Part shown: in pieces, positions 7,695-18,222 of the stretch
Layout: each line of letters starts with the position of its first letter
How positions within the stretch are numbered: position 1 is the stretch's first letter
Assembly (NCBI GenBank): GCA_018434945.1
Contig: JAHDOI010000016.1
Coordinates: 1-64,000 of the forward strand
Length of the DNA stretch: 64,000 nucleotides
From: Selenomonadales bacterium
Lineage (GTDB): Bacteria > Bacillota > Negativicutes > Sporomusales > UBA7701
Reading direction: 5' to 3'
Position numbers and translations under genes: made by a program
Notes under the pieces: model-generated
The model's input: only the letters and a program-made list of their open reading frames with translations
The model's database searches: none
What the model was told of the DNA's origin: nothing

Positions 7695-9290
7695 CTATTT
7701 CATGCCTGGGAAGAGCATATACAGCATCAGCCAGGCGAGCGCGCCGATGACCAGGCATTGGACGATGGTGTACAGGGTCGTCGCTTTCAGGCATTCGCCT
7801 TCCCGCCCGACGGTGTTGGTGACCCCGGTGCCGAGGGCGACGTTCATCGGGCAGAACATGTTGCCGATGGCCCCGCCGGCGGTCTGCAGGCCGAGGATGA
7901 CGAACGGGCTGATGGAAAGCAGGGTGGCGACTTCGCGCTGCAGGCCGGTGAAGAGGATGTTGGAGTTGGTGTTGCTGCCGGTCATGAACGCGCCGAGCAC
8001 GCCGATGAAGGGCGAGGCGATGGCGTAGGCTGCCCCGAAGTATTTGGCCATGCCGTTGGCGAGGTAGCTGGTCATGCCTGTTTCCATCATGACGACGGCC
8101 ATCATGCTCATGGTCATGACGGTGAGGGTGGCGCCGATCGCCTGGCGCAGCGATTTGTTGAGGACGGTTTTGCCGCCGCCCTGGGGCCACAGTTTGACCA
8201 TCCGGTAGTACAGGTAGGCGAGCAAGGCGGAGGCGAAGATGAGGGTGCCGGGGGCGGTGAACATTTTGATGCCGGCGTAGGTTTTCACCGCTTTGTTGGT
8301 ATAGCCGAAGACGGTCTTGGTCTCAGGATAGGGCATGCCGATCTCCCACAGGGTGTTGAGCCAGTTTTTGAGCGGCGGGATGAGGTAAACGACGAAGACG
8401 ACGCCGATGAGGAGGTAGTAGGCGGAGAAGGCCCGGTGGAAGCCGAACGGTTCCGTTCCCGCCTCCTGGAGCGGTATGCCGTCTTTAGGCCGGTAGGCTT
8501 TAAGCTTGGTGACGACGAGGCCGCCGACCAGGAGGCCGACCATGCCGGCGGTGAACGAGGCGACGTAGGGGGTGACGAAGTTGCACATGATGTTGAGCAT
8601 GGCGCCCATCGACAGGCCGAGCCATAACACGGCGGGCACCGATTCTTTCATGGCCCGCCAGCCGCCGTAGTAGTGGGCGATGGAGAAGCCGACCATGACG
8701 CAGGCGACGCCGAGGAAGAGGGCGCCGAAGGTGGCCAGCCTGGTGGGGTCGAGGTCGGTGAGGCGCACGAGGACGGAGTAGGAGGAACCGAGCGAGCCGA
8801 AGGTCACGGCCCAGGAGTGGCCGATGAGGGCGGTGACGACGGCGAGGATGGGGTCGAAGCCGAGGCCGACGAGGAGCGGCGCGCTTACGGCGACAGGCAC
8901 GCCGAAGCCGCACACGCCCTGGATGAAGGACGGGAAGGCCCAGCCGAGCACGAGGAGCTGGAGGAGTTTGTTGCCGTGCGTCAGGCGGGTGAAGGTGGAG
9001 GCGATCACTTTGAAGCTGCCGGTTACGTCGACGACATTGTAGAGGGTCATCGCCCCCCAGATGATGTAGAGGACCCAGACTGTCGTCCATAAGCCTTTGA
9101 CGGTGCCGGAAGCGAGGAGCTTGAGGTCGCCGCCAAAGAAATAGGCGCCAATCAGCAAAGAAGCCACCCAGGACACCGCGCCGGATTTACCGCCGCTCAT
9201 CCTGAGTCCCATCATGAGGACGAGGACGAGGAAGATCGGTATCCAGGCGACGAGCCAGCGTCCAATTGTCAGTTCTGGCAAGCCTTGCAC
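7695..9290 (-). CDS. lctP: L-lactate permease, LctP family
   Basis: 531 residues, the usual length for LctP, with about 13 membrane segments. Family hallmarks visible include GLRMSGGKSGAVSW near the N-terminus, FPSFIQGVCGFGVPVAVSAP, FGSLGSSY and the C-terminal half motif GSNTNSNILFTGLQ. It exchanges or imports lactate with protons. It follows the ferredoxin oxidoreductase genes after a hairpin, which ties lactate uptake to pyruvate oxidation. No lactate dehydrogenase gene lies in this window, so the oxidation step must be encoded elsewhere. Confidence 0.93.
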   Translation of the reverse strand: MQGLPELTIGRWLVAWIPIFLVLVLMMGLRMSGGKSGAVSWVASLLIGAYFFGGDLKLLASGTVKGLWTTVWVLYIIWGAMTLYNVVDVTGSFKVIASTFTRLTHGNKLLQLLVLGWAFPSFIQGVCGFGVPVAVSAPLLVGLGFDPILAVVTALIGHSWAVTFGSLGSSYSVLVRLTDLDPTRLATFGALFLGVACVMVGFSIAHYYGGWRAMKESVPAVLWLGLSMGAMLNIMCNFVTPYVASFTAGMVGLLVGGLVVTKLKAYRPKDGIPLQEAGTEPFGFHRAFSAYYLLIGVVFVVYLIPPLKNWLNTLWEIGMPYPETKTVFGYTNKAVKTYAGIKMFTAPGTLIFASALLAYLYYRMVKLWPQGGGKTVLNKSLRQAIGATLTVMTMSMMAVVMMETGMTSYLANGMAKYFGAAYAIASPFIGVLGAFMTGSNTNSNILFTGLQREVATLLSISPFVILGLQTAGGAIGNMFCPMNVALGTGVTNTVGREGECLKATTLYTIVQCLVIGALAWLMLYMLFPGMK

Positions 9291-9342
9291 TTGGCATCTC
9301 CCTTTCTTACATAACTAACACTGAAGAATGGGAAGAGAAAGC

Positions 9343-9374
9343 CCCCGGCGCTTTTTGTTCACGGGGCGCCGGGG
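9343..9374 (-). terminator. Hairpin between porB and lctP
   Basis: Arms CCCCGGCGC (9343-9351) and GCGCCGGGG (9366-9374) flank a 14-nt loop. Reading on the minus strand it is followed by CTTTCTCTTCC, a pyrimidine tract with some U. It is probably a partial terminator reducing lctP expression relative to por. Confidence 0.55.
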
Positions 9375-9400
9375 ACTGGGCCGATGCTATTTGGCCGGCG

Positions 9401-11615
<2,215 letters not shown>

Positions 11616-11627
11616 TTTTTTCACTCC

Positions 11628-11918
11628 CTATTCGTCAAAATCCAGCTCGGGCACCCGGCTGATCGCGCCGACGGGGCAGACGCTGCTGCAAACGCCGCAG
11701 CCCTTGCAGTATTTGAGGTTGAAGTCGACCCCTTCGTCTTTGGAGAAGTCGACGCAGGCGTCGGGACAGAATATCCAGCAGGTCTTGCACTGGGTGCACT
11801 GGCCTTTGTCGACCACGGGGCGCAGGTAGCGCCAGTTGCCTGTCACCATGTGCTCGTTGGACACGGTGGGCGAAGGGACGATGGCCGCAAAGGGGACTTG
11901 TTTGTAGGTTTTCGACAT
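11628..11918 (-). CDS. porD: 2-oxoacid:ferredoxin oxidoreductase, delta (2x[4Fe-4S]) subunit
   Basis: 96 residues with two ferredoxin motifs, CTQCKTCWIFCP (about residues 41-52) and CKGCGVCSSVCP (about residues 71-82). These carry electrons from the TPP site to ferredoxin. The N-terminal extension containing NWRYLRPVVD is typical of PorD subunits. It is in the normal position between gamma and alpha genes. Confidence 0.93.
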   Translation of the reverse strand: MSKTYKQVPFAAIVPSPTVSNEHMVTGNWRYLRPVVDKGQCTQCKTCWIFCPDACVDFSKDEGVDFNLKYCKGCGVCSSVCPVGAISRVPELDFDE

Positions 11919-11952
11919 GAAGGCACCTCCTAGTAAAATTTCCGGGCCCGGG

Positions 11953-12648
11953 TTACTTCCATTTGATCTCCTGGGGGTCTTCCGGCAGGCCGCAGGCGAA
12001 GGCTTCGCCTTTGCAGACAGGCAGGACGGTCACTTTTTCGTAGCCTTGCTTGACGGCCGCTTTGTTTTCGGCGACGCTGACGAGCGATTCGAGTTTGACG
12101 CAGCCGGTGGCCTTGGCGACCGCCCCGGCGATGGCCGCGCCGACGCCGGCGCCGATCTTGGTGTCGTCGCCCGAGCCTTCGGTGCCGTCGAATGTGAGCA
12201 TGACGCCGGCGCCGAGGGCGTTGGCGTCGATGCAGGCGACGGCTTTGAGGTGTTTCATGTTCTCTTTGGGGGAGATCCATTTGAGCAGTTTTTCGGGGTC
12301 GCGGGCGGTGTTGATGACGACGACGCAGCCCGGCTTGGCCCCCCCGAGGATGTTGTGGCCTTTGACGAGCGTCTCTTCGGCGAGCACGACGATGTCGGGC
12401 CGATAGTTCTCGTATTCGTAGAAGGTTTCGATGGGGTCGGGGCTTATGCGGGCGTAGCTCTTGCAGGGGACGCCGATCCGGTCGGGCAGGTCGACGTAGT
12501 TGTCGAACGATTGGACATGTTTGCCTTCCGCCTTGCCGGCCTTGGCCAGCAGGGTGGCGGTGTCGCGCGCCTCCTTAGCAAGGGTTACGCCCCTCGTCCA
12601 TACGGTGACTTCCAGCATGTTCGGGTCGATAGCAACCGCCAGTGTCAT
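11953..12648 (-). CDS. porC: 2-oxoacid:ferredoxin oxidoreductase, gamma subunit
   Basis: 231 residues from ATG 12648, which follows AAGGAGGAG; the frame upstream to 12903 is a shadow of the ATPase gene. Visible family features include RGVTLAKEARDTATLLAKAG in place of the usual GQGG loop region, the YARIS motif, DIVVLAEETL and the glycine-rich GAGVGAAIAGAVAKATG. The gamma domain contributes to CoA binding in this enzyme class. First por gene of the operon, 52 bp behind the AAA+ ATPase gene. Confidence 0.85.
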   Translation of the reverse strand: MTLAVAIDPNMLEVTVWTRGVTLAKEARDTATLLAKAGKAEGKHVQSFDNYVDLPDRIGVPCKSYARISPDPIETFYEYENYRPDIVVLAEETLVKGHNILGGAKPGCVVVINTARDPEKLLKWISPKENMKHLKAVACIDANALGAGVMLTFDGTEGSGDDTKIGAGVGAAIAGAVAKATGCVKLESLVSVAENKAAVKQGYEKVTVLPVCKGEAFACGLPEDPQEIKWK

Positions 12649-12700
12649 TTTTTCTCCTCCTTTTTGCTTTGGTGATGATCGCCGGTGGTGATGGCCACTC

Positions 12701-14848
12701 TCATGCGCCACCCCCTTTTTGCCCGGTTTGCGAACACGCGCCTGTTTCCCGGAAGGCTGCCGCGAAGTCGTCCGCCCGCACGACCGGCCCCCCCTCCCCT
12801 GTTTCGCGCCCGGCGGCGATGTAGCGTTTGATGGCCGACATGGCGGCGTGTTTGCACAGTGATTCGATGTCGGCGCCGACCAGGCCGGCCGTGCGCCCGG
12901 CAAGAAGGGGGATGTCGACGTCGGCGCCGAGGGGGATGCCGTCGGTGTGGATGCGGAAGATCTCCTCCCGCTCGGCGGGGCCGGGCTCCGGCAGCTCGAT
13001 GCGGTAGTCGAAACGCCCGGCGCGCATGAGGGCCGGGTCGAGGATGTCCGGCCGGTTGGTGGCGGCGACGACGACTACGCCGGCGGCGTCGGTGAGGTTG
13101 TCGAGCTCCATGAGGAGCTGGCTGACGAGCCGCCCTCCCCCCTGCCTGTCGCCTGTGCGCACGGGGGCGAGGGCGTCTATTTCGTCGAAGAACAGGATGC
13201 AGGGGGCGACCTGTTTGGCGCGCCTGAATATCTGGCGCAGGCCTTTTTCCGCTTCCCCCAGCCAGCGTGAATGGAGGGTGGAGGCGTCGACGGCGATGAA
13301 GTGGGCGCCGCTGGAGCCGGCCAGGGCCCGGACGACGAGCGTTTTACCGGTGCCCGGCCCGCCGGTGAGCAGCACGCCTTTGGGCATGCGCTGCCGGGTG
13401 CGGCGGAAGAGGTCGGGGAAGGCGAGCGGCAGTTCGACGACGGCCTGGAGCTTTTCTTTGATGGCGCCGAGACCGCCGACCTGGTGCCACTGGGTCGTCG
13501 GCCGGTCGCCGAAGAATTCCCTGGTGGCCGTGGGTTCGACTTCGCGGAAGGCCTGGAGGAAGTCGTCGGCGGTGATGCTGCTCCGGCTGAGTTCGTCGGG
13601 GCGAAGGCGGTCGGCCCCGAGGTCTAGCTCCGGCAGGATGCGGCGGATGGCGTTCATGCCGGCTTCCTTGCAGAGGATGGCGAGGTCGGCGCCGACGAAG
13701 CCATGGGTGGCGCGGGCCAGCCGTTCGAGGTCGACCGCGGCGTCGAGCCGCATGGCGCGGGTGTGGATTTTGAGGATGGTGAGCCGCCCCTGCCAGTCGG
13801 GCGGGGTGGTGGATATCTCGCGGTCGAACCGGCCGGGCCGCCTGAGGGCGGGGTCGACCATGTCGGGTACGTTGGTGGCGCCGATGACGATCACCTCGCC
13901 CCGGCTTTTGAGGCCGTCCATGAGGGCCAGGAGCTGGGCGACGATGCGTTTTTCGACGTCGCCGATGACTTCGGTGCGCTTGGGGGCGATGGCGTCGATC
14001 TCGTCGATGAAGATGATGGCCGGGGCGCGCCGCTGGGCGGTCTCGAACAGTTCGCGCAGCCTGGCCTCGCTTTCGCCGTAAAATTTGTTGACGATCTCCG
14101 GGCCGTTGACGTGGAGGAAGGTCGCCCTGCTTTCGCTGGCCACCGCCCGGGCCATCAGCGTCTTGCCGGTGCCGGGCGGCCCGTAGAGCAGCACGCCTTT
14201 GGGGGCTTCGACCCCGAGCTGCCGGAAGATTTCGGGGTATTTGAGCGGCAGTTCGATCATTTCCCGGACCCGCCGCAGTTCTTTGTCGAGGCCGCCGACG
14301 TCTTCGTAGGAGGCGCAGTAGCTGAGGTCTTCCTGGGCGTCGGGCTTGGTGACAGTGATTTTGGTGGCGGCGTTGATGACGACGGGACCCTGGGGCGCGG
14401 TGCCGAGGACGGTGAAGTACTGGGTGCGGGCGCCGGCGAGGGTGACTTTTACTTTGTCGCCGATGACGACCGGCAGGCCGTTCAGGATCCTCTCAAGGTG
14501 CTTGATATCCTGACCGGCGCTGAAATCTATCGTGGTATCCAGCGGGCTGAGGACAAGGGTCTGGGCGCTTTTGTGGGCCGTTTTGCGAAGGACGATCCGT
14601 TCGTCGAGGCCCACGCCGGCGTTCTGACGGATAACGGCTTCGAGCTGGGCGAGGTTCTGGCGCTTGAAGGGCGTGTAGCAGGGGACGGCTTTGGCGACGG
14701 TGGTTTTTCGCCCCTGTATTTCGACGATGTCGCCGATTATCAGCCCCAGCTTATCCATGTCCTCGTTGTCGAGCCGGACATATCCCTGACCGACGTCTTC
14801 CGGCATGGCGTCGACCACTCTAAAGGACTGGATTCTGTTGTCGTTCAA
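12701..14848 (-). CDS. Cdc48/VAT-like double AAA+ ATPase with N-terminal double-psi barrel
   Basis: 715 residues. Residues 1-180 match the Cdc48 N-domain (VRLDNEDMDKLGLIIGDIVEIQG, shortened here: MDKLGLIIGDIVEIQG, then QGPVVI). D1 has Walker A GPPGTGKT (223-230), Walker B IIFIDEID (about 278-285) and RRPGRFD arginine fingers (about 336-342). D2 has GGPGTGKT (about 496-503), FFDEID (about 553-558) and RAGRFD. All catalytic residues are present in both rings. VCP/VAT proteins unfold or remodel protein complexes and are common in archaea but patchy in bacteria. It is the first gene of the por operon, so a role in assembling or disassembling the Fe-S oxidoreductase or handling damaged subunits is plausible, but this is inference. 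Confidence 0.9.
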   Translation of the reverse strand: MNDNRIQSFRVVDAMPEDVGQGYVRLDNEDMDKLGLIIGDIVEIQGRKTTVAKAVPCYTPFKRQNLAQLEAVIRQNAGVGLDERIVLRKTAHKSAQTLVLSPLDTTIDFSAGQDIKHLERILNGLPVVIGDKVKVTLAGARTQYFTVLGTAPQGPVVINAATKITVTKPDAQEDLSYCASYEDVGGLDKELRRVREMIELPLKYPEIFRQLGVEAPKGVLLYGPPGTGKTLMARAVASESRATFLHVNGPEIVNKFYGESEARLRELFETAQRRAPAIIFIDEIDAIAPKRTEVIGDVEKRIVAQLLALMDGLKSRGEVIVIGATNVPDMVDPALRRPGRFDREISTTPPDWQGRLTILKIHTRAMRLDAAVDLERLARATHGFVGADLAILCKEAGMNAIRRILPELDLGADRLRPDELSRSSITADDFLQAFREVEPTATREFFGDRPTTQWHQVGGLGAIKEKLQAVVELPLAFPDLFRRTRQRMPKGVLLTGGPGTGKTLVVRALAGSSGAHFIAVDASTLHSRWLGEAEKGLRQIFRRAKQVAPCILFFDEIDALAPVRTGDRQGGGRLVSQLLMELDNLTDAAGVVVVAATNRPDILDPALMRAGRFDYRIELPEPGPAEREEIFRIHTDGIPLGADVDIPLLAGRTAGLVGADIESLCKHAAMSAIKRYIAAGRETGEGGPVVRADDFAAAFRETGACSQTGQKGGGA

Positions 14849-14890
14849 ACCGGCAGCCCTCCTTTAGAGGTTGTTTGCTTCCCTGTCCCG

Positions 14891-14949
14891 ATTATAAACC
14901 GGCTGCCGGAATATTTACACTATTTGTAAAATTAGGTTCTTATTGTAAA
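14891..14949 (-). promoter_or_regulatory. Promoter and probable operator of the cdc48-por-lctP operon
   Basis: The minus-strand -10 TATAAT (14896-14891) lies 17 bp from a weak -35 TGTAAA (14919-14914). That -35 is one half of an inverted repeat TTTACA-CTATT-TGTAAA (14914-14930, plus-strand reading), and another TGTAAA half-site follows at 14944-14949. A weak -35 covered by repeated half-sites is the layout of a regulator-activated promoter. The two-component system just upstream is the obvious candidate. Confidence 0.55.
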
Positions 14950-14975
14950 TAGCGTGCGCGAACCGCGGGTGTGAA

Positions 14976-15012
14976 CAAAAAAAACATAACGGCATACCGC
15001 CGCTATGTTTTT
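14976..15012 (-). terminator. Terminator of the two-component operon
   Basis: Arms around 14980-14993 and 14999-15012 (one mismatch, loop ATACC) with T/A runs on both sides; on the minus strand the stem is followed by eight T. It ends the response regulator transcript before the cdc48 promoter. Confidence 0.8.
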
Positions 15013-15021
15013 GCAGGCTGT

Positions 15022-15720
15022 TCAGTTGGTGAGTCCTTTGGTCACCTGGAATTTCTGCTGCGGCCGTCCGACCGGGCCGTAGGCAAGGGTTTCCTGCAGG
15101 TAGCCGCTTTCGTGGAGGAAATTGAGGTAGCGTTTGACGGTGATGCGGGAGATCCCGAGGGTGGCGGCTATTTCCGGGGCGGTGAAGTAGCTGCTTTTGT
15201 GGCGGAGATGCCCGAGGATGAGGTCGAGGGTGGTTCTCTGCAGTCCTTTGGGGAGGGCGTTTTTTCTGATGTTCTGGCCGGCGGCGGTCTTGAGGGCGTC
15301 GATATCCTGCTGGGAGACCGATTTGCCGCCGGCGCGCAGTTTGTCGAAGTAGTTGCGGTATTGCTCGAGCGCTTTTTTGAAGCGGGGGAAGGTGAACGGC
15401 TTGATGATGTAGTCGACGGCGCCGTACTGGATGCCCTGCTGGACGGAGTCGGTGTCGTGGGCGGCGGTGACGAGGATGATGTCGGTATTCCAGCCTTGTT
15501 TGCGGGTCTGCTTGAGGATTTCCAGGCCGCTCATTCCCGGCATGTAGATGTCGACGACGGCGAGGTGGGGGCGCTGCCTGCCGATGAGTTTCAGGCCGGC
15601 GTCGCCGTCGGCGGCGCACCCCAGCAGGCTGAAGCCGTTTACTTTGCCGATGTATTGACGGTGCAGCTCGAGCACCATCGGGTCATCCTCAAGGATCACC
15701 ACGTTGATTGTTCTTTCCAT
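15022..15720 (-). CDS. Response regulator, CitB/DcuR/MalR type
   Basis: 232 residues from the ATG at 15720 (GGAGGG 8 nt upstream, inside the kinase gene). The receiver domain starts NVVILEDDPMVLELHR, has the phosphoacceptor in VVDIYMPGMSGLE, the switch threonine/serine in LVTAA and lysine in IIKPF. The C-terminal part has a winged HTH-like region (FTAPEIAATLGISRITVKRYLNFL) as in DcuR/CitB regulators. This family controls C4-dicarboxylate, citrate or malate genes. Overlapping the kinase gene and next to the por-lctP operon, it probably responds to a carboxylate and controls that operon. Confidence 0.88.
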   Translation of the reverse strand: MERTINVVILEDDPMVLELHRQYIGKVNGFSLLGCAADGDAGLKLIGRQRPHLAVVDIYMPGMSGLEILKQTRKQGWNTDIILVTAAHDTDSVQQGIQYGAVDYIIKPFTFPRFKKALEQYRNYFDKLRAGGKSVSQQDIDALKTAAGQNIRKNALPKGLQRTTLDLILGHLRHKSSYFTAPEIAATLGISRITVKRYLNFLHESGYLQETLAYGPVGRPQQKFQVTKGLTN

Positions 15721-17524
15721 GGCCACTACCCTCCTCGCCTATTCTGACGGGTATTTTCACGGTGAAAATGCTGCCCTGGTTTTCGCGGGAACGTACGGCG
15801 ACGCTGCCGCGGCTCGCCTCGACTTCCTGGCGGACCAGGGCCAGGCCGATGCCGCGGCCGCCGCATTTGGTCGTGAAGCCGCGCTTGAAAATCTGGCGGA
15901 TGATCCTGCGCGGGATGCCTGCGCCGCGGTCGGCGACGACGATGTTGAGGAATTTTTTTCCCTGGGTGATGCGCACTTCGATGTACCGCCTGTCCACAGC
16001 CTGGTCGACGACGGCGTCCATGGCGTTGGCGATCAGGTTGCCGAGCACGGTGACCATCGAGGCGCTGGTGAATTGGTCCGGCAGCTTGAGCAGGCGGCTG
16101 CGCGGGGCTACTCTAAGGGTGATCCCCTGCTCCGACGCCTGGCTGACCTTGCCGAGCAGCAGGCCGGCGGTGGCTTTGTCGCGGATGCGCTGTACGATGA
16201 AGCCGATGAGTTCCTGTTTGGCTTCGTAGACCTGTTTGACGAGTTCGACCACTTTGTCGTATTGCTCCATCTGGATGAGGCCGGAGATGGCGTGAAGTTT
16301 GTTGATGAATTCGTGAGACTGGGCGCGCATGGATTCGAGGAGGGTTTTCACGCCGATCAGCTCTTCGGCCATGTGCCTGACATCCTGCTTGTCGCGGAAT
16401 GTGGCGATGGCGCCGATGACTTTGCCGTTGACGATGACCGGTACGCGATTTGTTATGACGACGGTGCCGCCCAGCTTATGTTCCTGGTCGTATTCGGCCG
16501 TCCGGGAGGCGACGACCGCCGGCAGCCGGGAGTCGGCGATGATTTCGTTGATGTGCCGGCCGACGGGGTCGCCGGTCCGCCCCAGGAGACGGAAGGCTTC
16601 CTGGTTGGCCAGGGTGACGGTGCCGGCGGCGTCGATGGCGATGACCCCTTCGCGCATCGAGTGGAGGAGTGCTCTGTTCTGCTCGAGCAGGATGCTGGCT
16701 TCCTGGATGCGTTCCTGGAGTTTGCGGTCGGTGTAGCCGTACATCTGGGCGTTGTGGACGGCGATGGCGGCGTGGTTGGCGAAGGTCAGCAGCACCCGCT
16801 GGTCGGCGGGAGTAAATTTGCGGAAGGTGTGGAACCCTATGGCCAGTAGTCCGATGACCCGCGTTTCGACCCGCAGTTTGAGCAGGACGAGCACTTCGAG
16901 CCCTTCCGGCCCGATGACGTCTTTCAGGCAGGCGACGCCGGCGTCGGCGCTTGTGGCGATGTGCATGTCGGGCGCCGGCAGGGCGCATTGGGCTATCAGG
17001 CGGGGCGAACCTTTGTCGTGCCAGCCGTGGGCGGCCTTGGTGGCGAAGTCGCCGTCGGCGCCGATGAGGGAAACGCTGCCGCAGTTGGCTTTGAAGAGAC
17101 GGAGGGCGTTTTTGACGATGAAGTTGAGCACCCGGTCGAGGTCGAGGGAGGAGACGAGCCTGGTGGATATTTCGTTGATGATGCGCAGTTGTTCAAGCTG
17201 CTTGAAGACGGTTTCCTCGTAGAGGATGAAGAAGTAGTCGGTCACATATACTCTGGCCCGGTCGAGCAGGGCGTCGATTTCCCGCCTCAGGATGTTGAGG
17301 GTGGCAAGGTCGTCGCGCAGGAAGCTGGACATGGCGTCTTTGAGGGATTTTTCGTACAGGTCGAACACGGCCATTATGTCGGCGAGCCTCACGCCTTGTT
17401 CGAGGCGCAGCTTGCACAGCCAGCTGAGATGGCTTTTGAGGTGGGTGAAGGAGTCGCGGCTGACGGTGTCGATGACCGCCTGGGTCATCCCTTCGAATTC
17501 GGTTTCGAGTTCGTCGTCCGACAT
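15689..17524 (-). CDS. Sensor histidine kinase with GAF and PAS domains, Spo0B-type phosphoacceptor
   Basis: 611 residues from the first ATG. There is no membrane segment. An N-terminal helical domain (about 1-110) is followed by GAF (about 120-270) and PAS (about 285-385). The dimerisation helix is SMRAQSHEFINKLHAISGLIQ with its phosphorylatable His, as in CitA/DcuS kinases. The HATPase has N-box GNLIANAMDAV, GAGIP and GRGIGLALVR. CitA/DcuS relatives normally have a periplasmic PAS; here sensing is cytoplasmic. The ATG has no good binding site, and open, coding-like sequence continues upstream, so the real start may lie near 17625. Confidence 0.88.
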   Translation of the reverse strand: MSDDELETEFEGMTQAVIDTVSRDSFTHLKSHLSWLCKLRLEQGVRLADIMAVFDLYEKSLKDAMSSFLRDDLATLNILRREIDALLDRARVYVTDYFFILYEETVFKQLEQLRIINEISTRLVSSLDLDRVLNFIVKNALRLFKANCGSVSLIGADGDFATKAAHGWHDKGSPRLIAQCALPAPDMHIATSADAGVACLKDVIGPEGLEVLVLLKLRVETRVIGLLAIGFHTFRKFTPADQRVLLTFANHAAIAVHNAQMYGYTDRKLQERIQEASILLEQNRALLHSMREGVIAIDAAGTVTLANQEAFRLLGRTGDPVGRHINEIIADSRLPAVVASRTAEYDQEHKLGGTVVITNRVPVIVNGKVIGAIATFRDKQDVRHMAEELIGVKTLLESMRAQSHEFINKLHAISGLIQMEQYDKVVELVKQVYEAKQELIGFIVQRIRDKATAGLLLGKVSQASEQGITLRVAPRSRLLKLPDQFTSASMVTVLGNLIANAMDAVVDQAVDRRYIEVRITQGKKFLNIVVADRGAGIPRRIIRQIFKRGFTTKCGGRGIGLALVRQEVEASRGSVAVRSRENQGSIFTVKIPVRIGEEGSGHGKNNQRGDP

Positions 17525-17670
17525 CCGCAGGTAGGAAGCGGGCTCGCCGGCACTGGCGAGTTCGGCGACCGCGCCTTTGTTGACTTCTGTTTTTATCGAT
17601 TCGAGGATCTGTGTGATGGCGGCGATCGTGCATCACCCTTCCCGCGACGACGTTCGATATTTTCAAAATG

Positions 17671-17723
17671 TTGACACCGCGGGGTGTCATTTATATTATA
17701 AAACTGATAGTAAATATTTTCCA
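17671..17723. promoter_or_regulatory. Divergent promoter pair with shared palindrome
   Basis: Plus strand: TTGACA (17671-17676), 17 bp, TATTAT (17694-17699), driving the 61-residue gene. Minus strand: TGGAAA (17723-17718), 17 bp, TATAAT (17700-17695), driving the two-component operon. The palindrome TGACACC-GCGG-GGTGTCA (17672-17689) overlaps the plus promoter's -35 and lies near the minus start point, so one regulator could control both. Confidence 0.6.
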
Positions 17724-17794
17724 TATATTCAATTTATTTGTACAAATAATCGTCATTGCAGCCGGGATGGAGAAAAGAACGAGGGGTGATTCCT

Positions 17795-17980
17795 GTGCCG
17801 GAAAAAGATATTTCACCGGGTTCCGCCCCCGTTGGTCCCGCCGCGGCGCCCGCCGAGCAGCAGGGTAGCCCGCAGCCGGGCGAGGCCGGCGGCACGGGGA
17901 CGGAAACAGCGACTTTTTCCCATAAGGTCAAAGGTCTTGTCGACGATTTCGTGGATTACGCCAAAAAAGCCGATCTCTGA
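17795..17980 (+). CDS. Small hypothetical protein, 61 residues
   Basis: GTG start at 17795 with GAGGGGTGA about 5 nt upstream, following a near-consensus promoter and an approximately 90-nt leader. The first two thirds are rich in Pro, Ala, Gly and Gln and likely disordered. The C-terminal 20 residues form an amphipathic helix (KVKGLVDDFVDYAKKADL). It is one of only three plus-strand genes in the window. The terminator-like hairpin behind it supports an independent transcript. No family recognised. Confidence 0.55.
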   Translation: MPEKDISPGSAPVGPAAAPAEQQGSPQPGEAGGTGTETATFSHKVKGLVDDFVDYAKKADL

Positions 17981-18006
17981 GTAATCGTTTCGGCGGCCCT
18001 GTCACC

Positions 18007-18046
18007 ACCCAACAGGCAGCCTCCCCTGCCGGTCGGGTTGTTTTGT
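18007..18046 (+). terminator. Probable terminator of the 61-residue gene
   Basis: Imperfect 13-bp arms (18007-18019 and 18026-18038, two mismatches) with a CCTCCC-type loop, followed by TGTTTTGT. Confidence 0.5.
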
Positions 18047-18139
18047 CCGCGTGAACGCCGGTCACGTCCGCGCAGGACAGGGGGTAGCCGTCCGGTCGGC
18101 CGTGGAGGGGGAAATTTCCCGGATGGCTAAGGCAAAGGG

Positions 18140-18165
18140 AAAGAGCGGGGTAATACCCGCTCTTT
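18140..18165 (-). terminator. Hairpin behind the DUF6506 gene, end of the acetoin-type operon
   Basis: Perfect 10-bp arms AAAGAGCGGG/CCCGCTCTTT (18140-18149, 18156-18165) with a 6-nt loop, 58 bp after the last stop codon. The following minus-strand sequence is CCCTTTGCC, so the U-tract is weak. Confidence 0.6.
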
Positions 18166-18222
18166 CCTGTTTTGGGGACGTATGGATGTTCGCTTGCCGG
18201 AGGCCGGCGGACTGGACGGCTG

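Noticed and set aside
17193-17690. 165-residue frame starting with a well-placed ATG above the kinase
   Set aside because: Its sequence is Arg/His/Pro-rich and out of frame with the kinase. I treat only the ATG and its binding site as informative for a possible frameshift.
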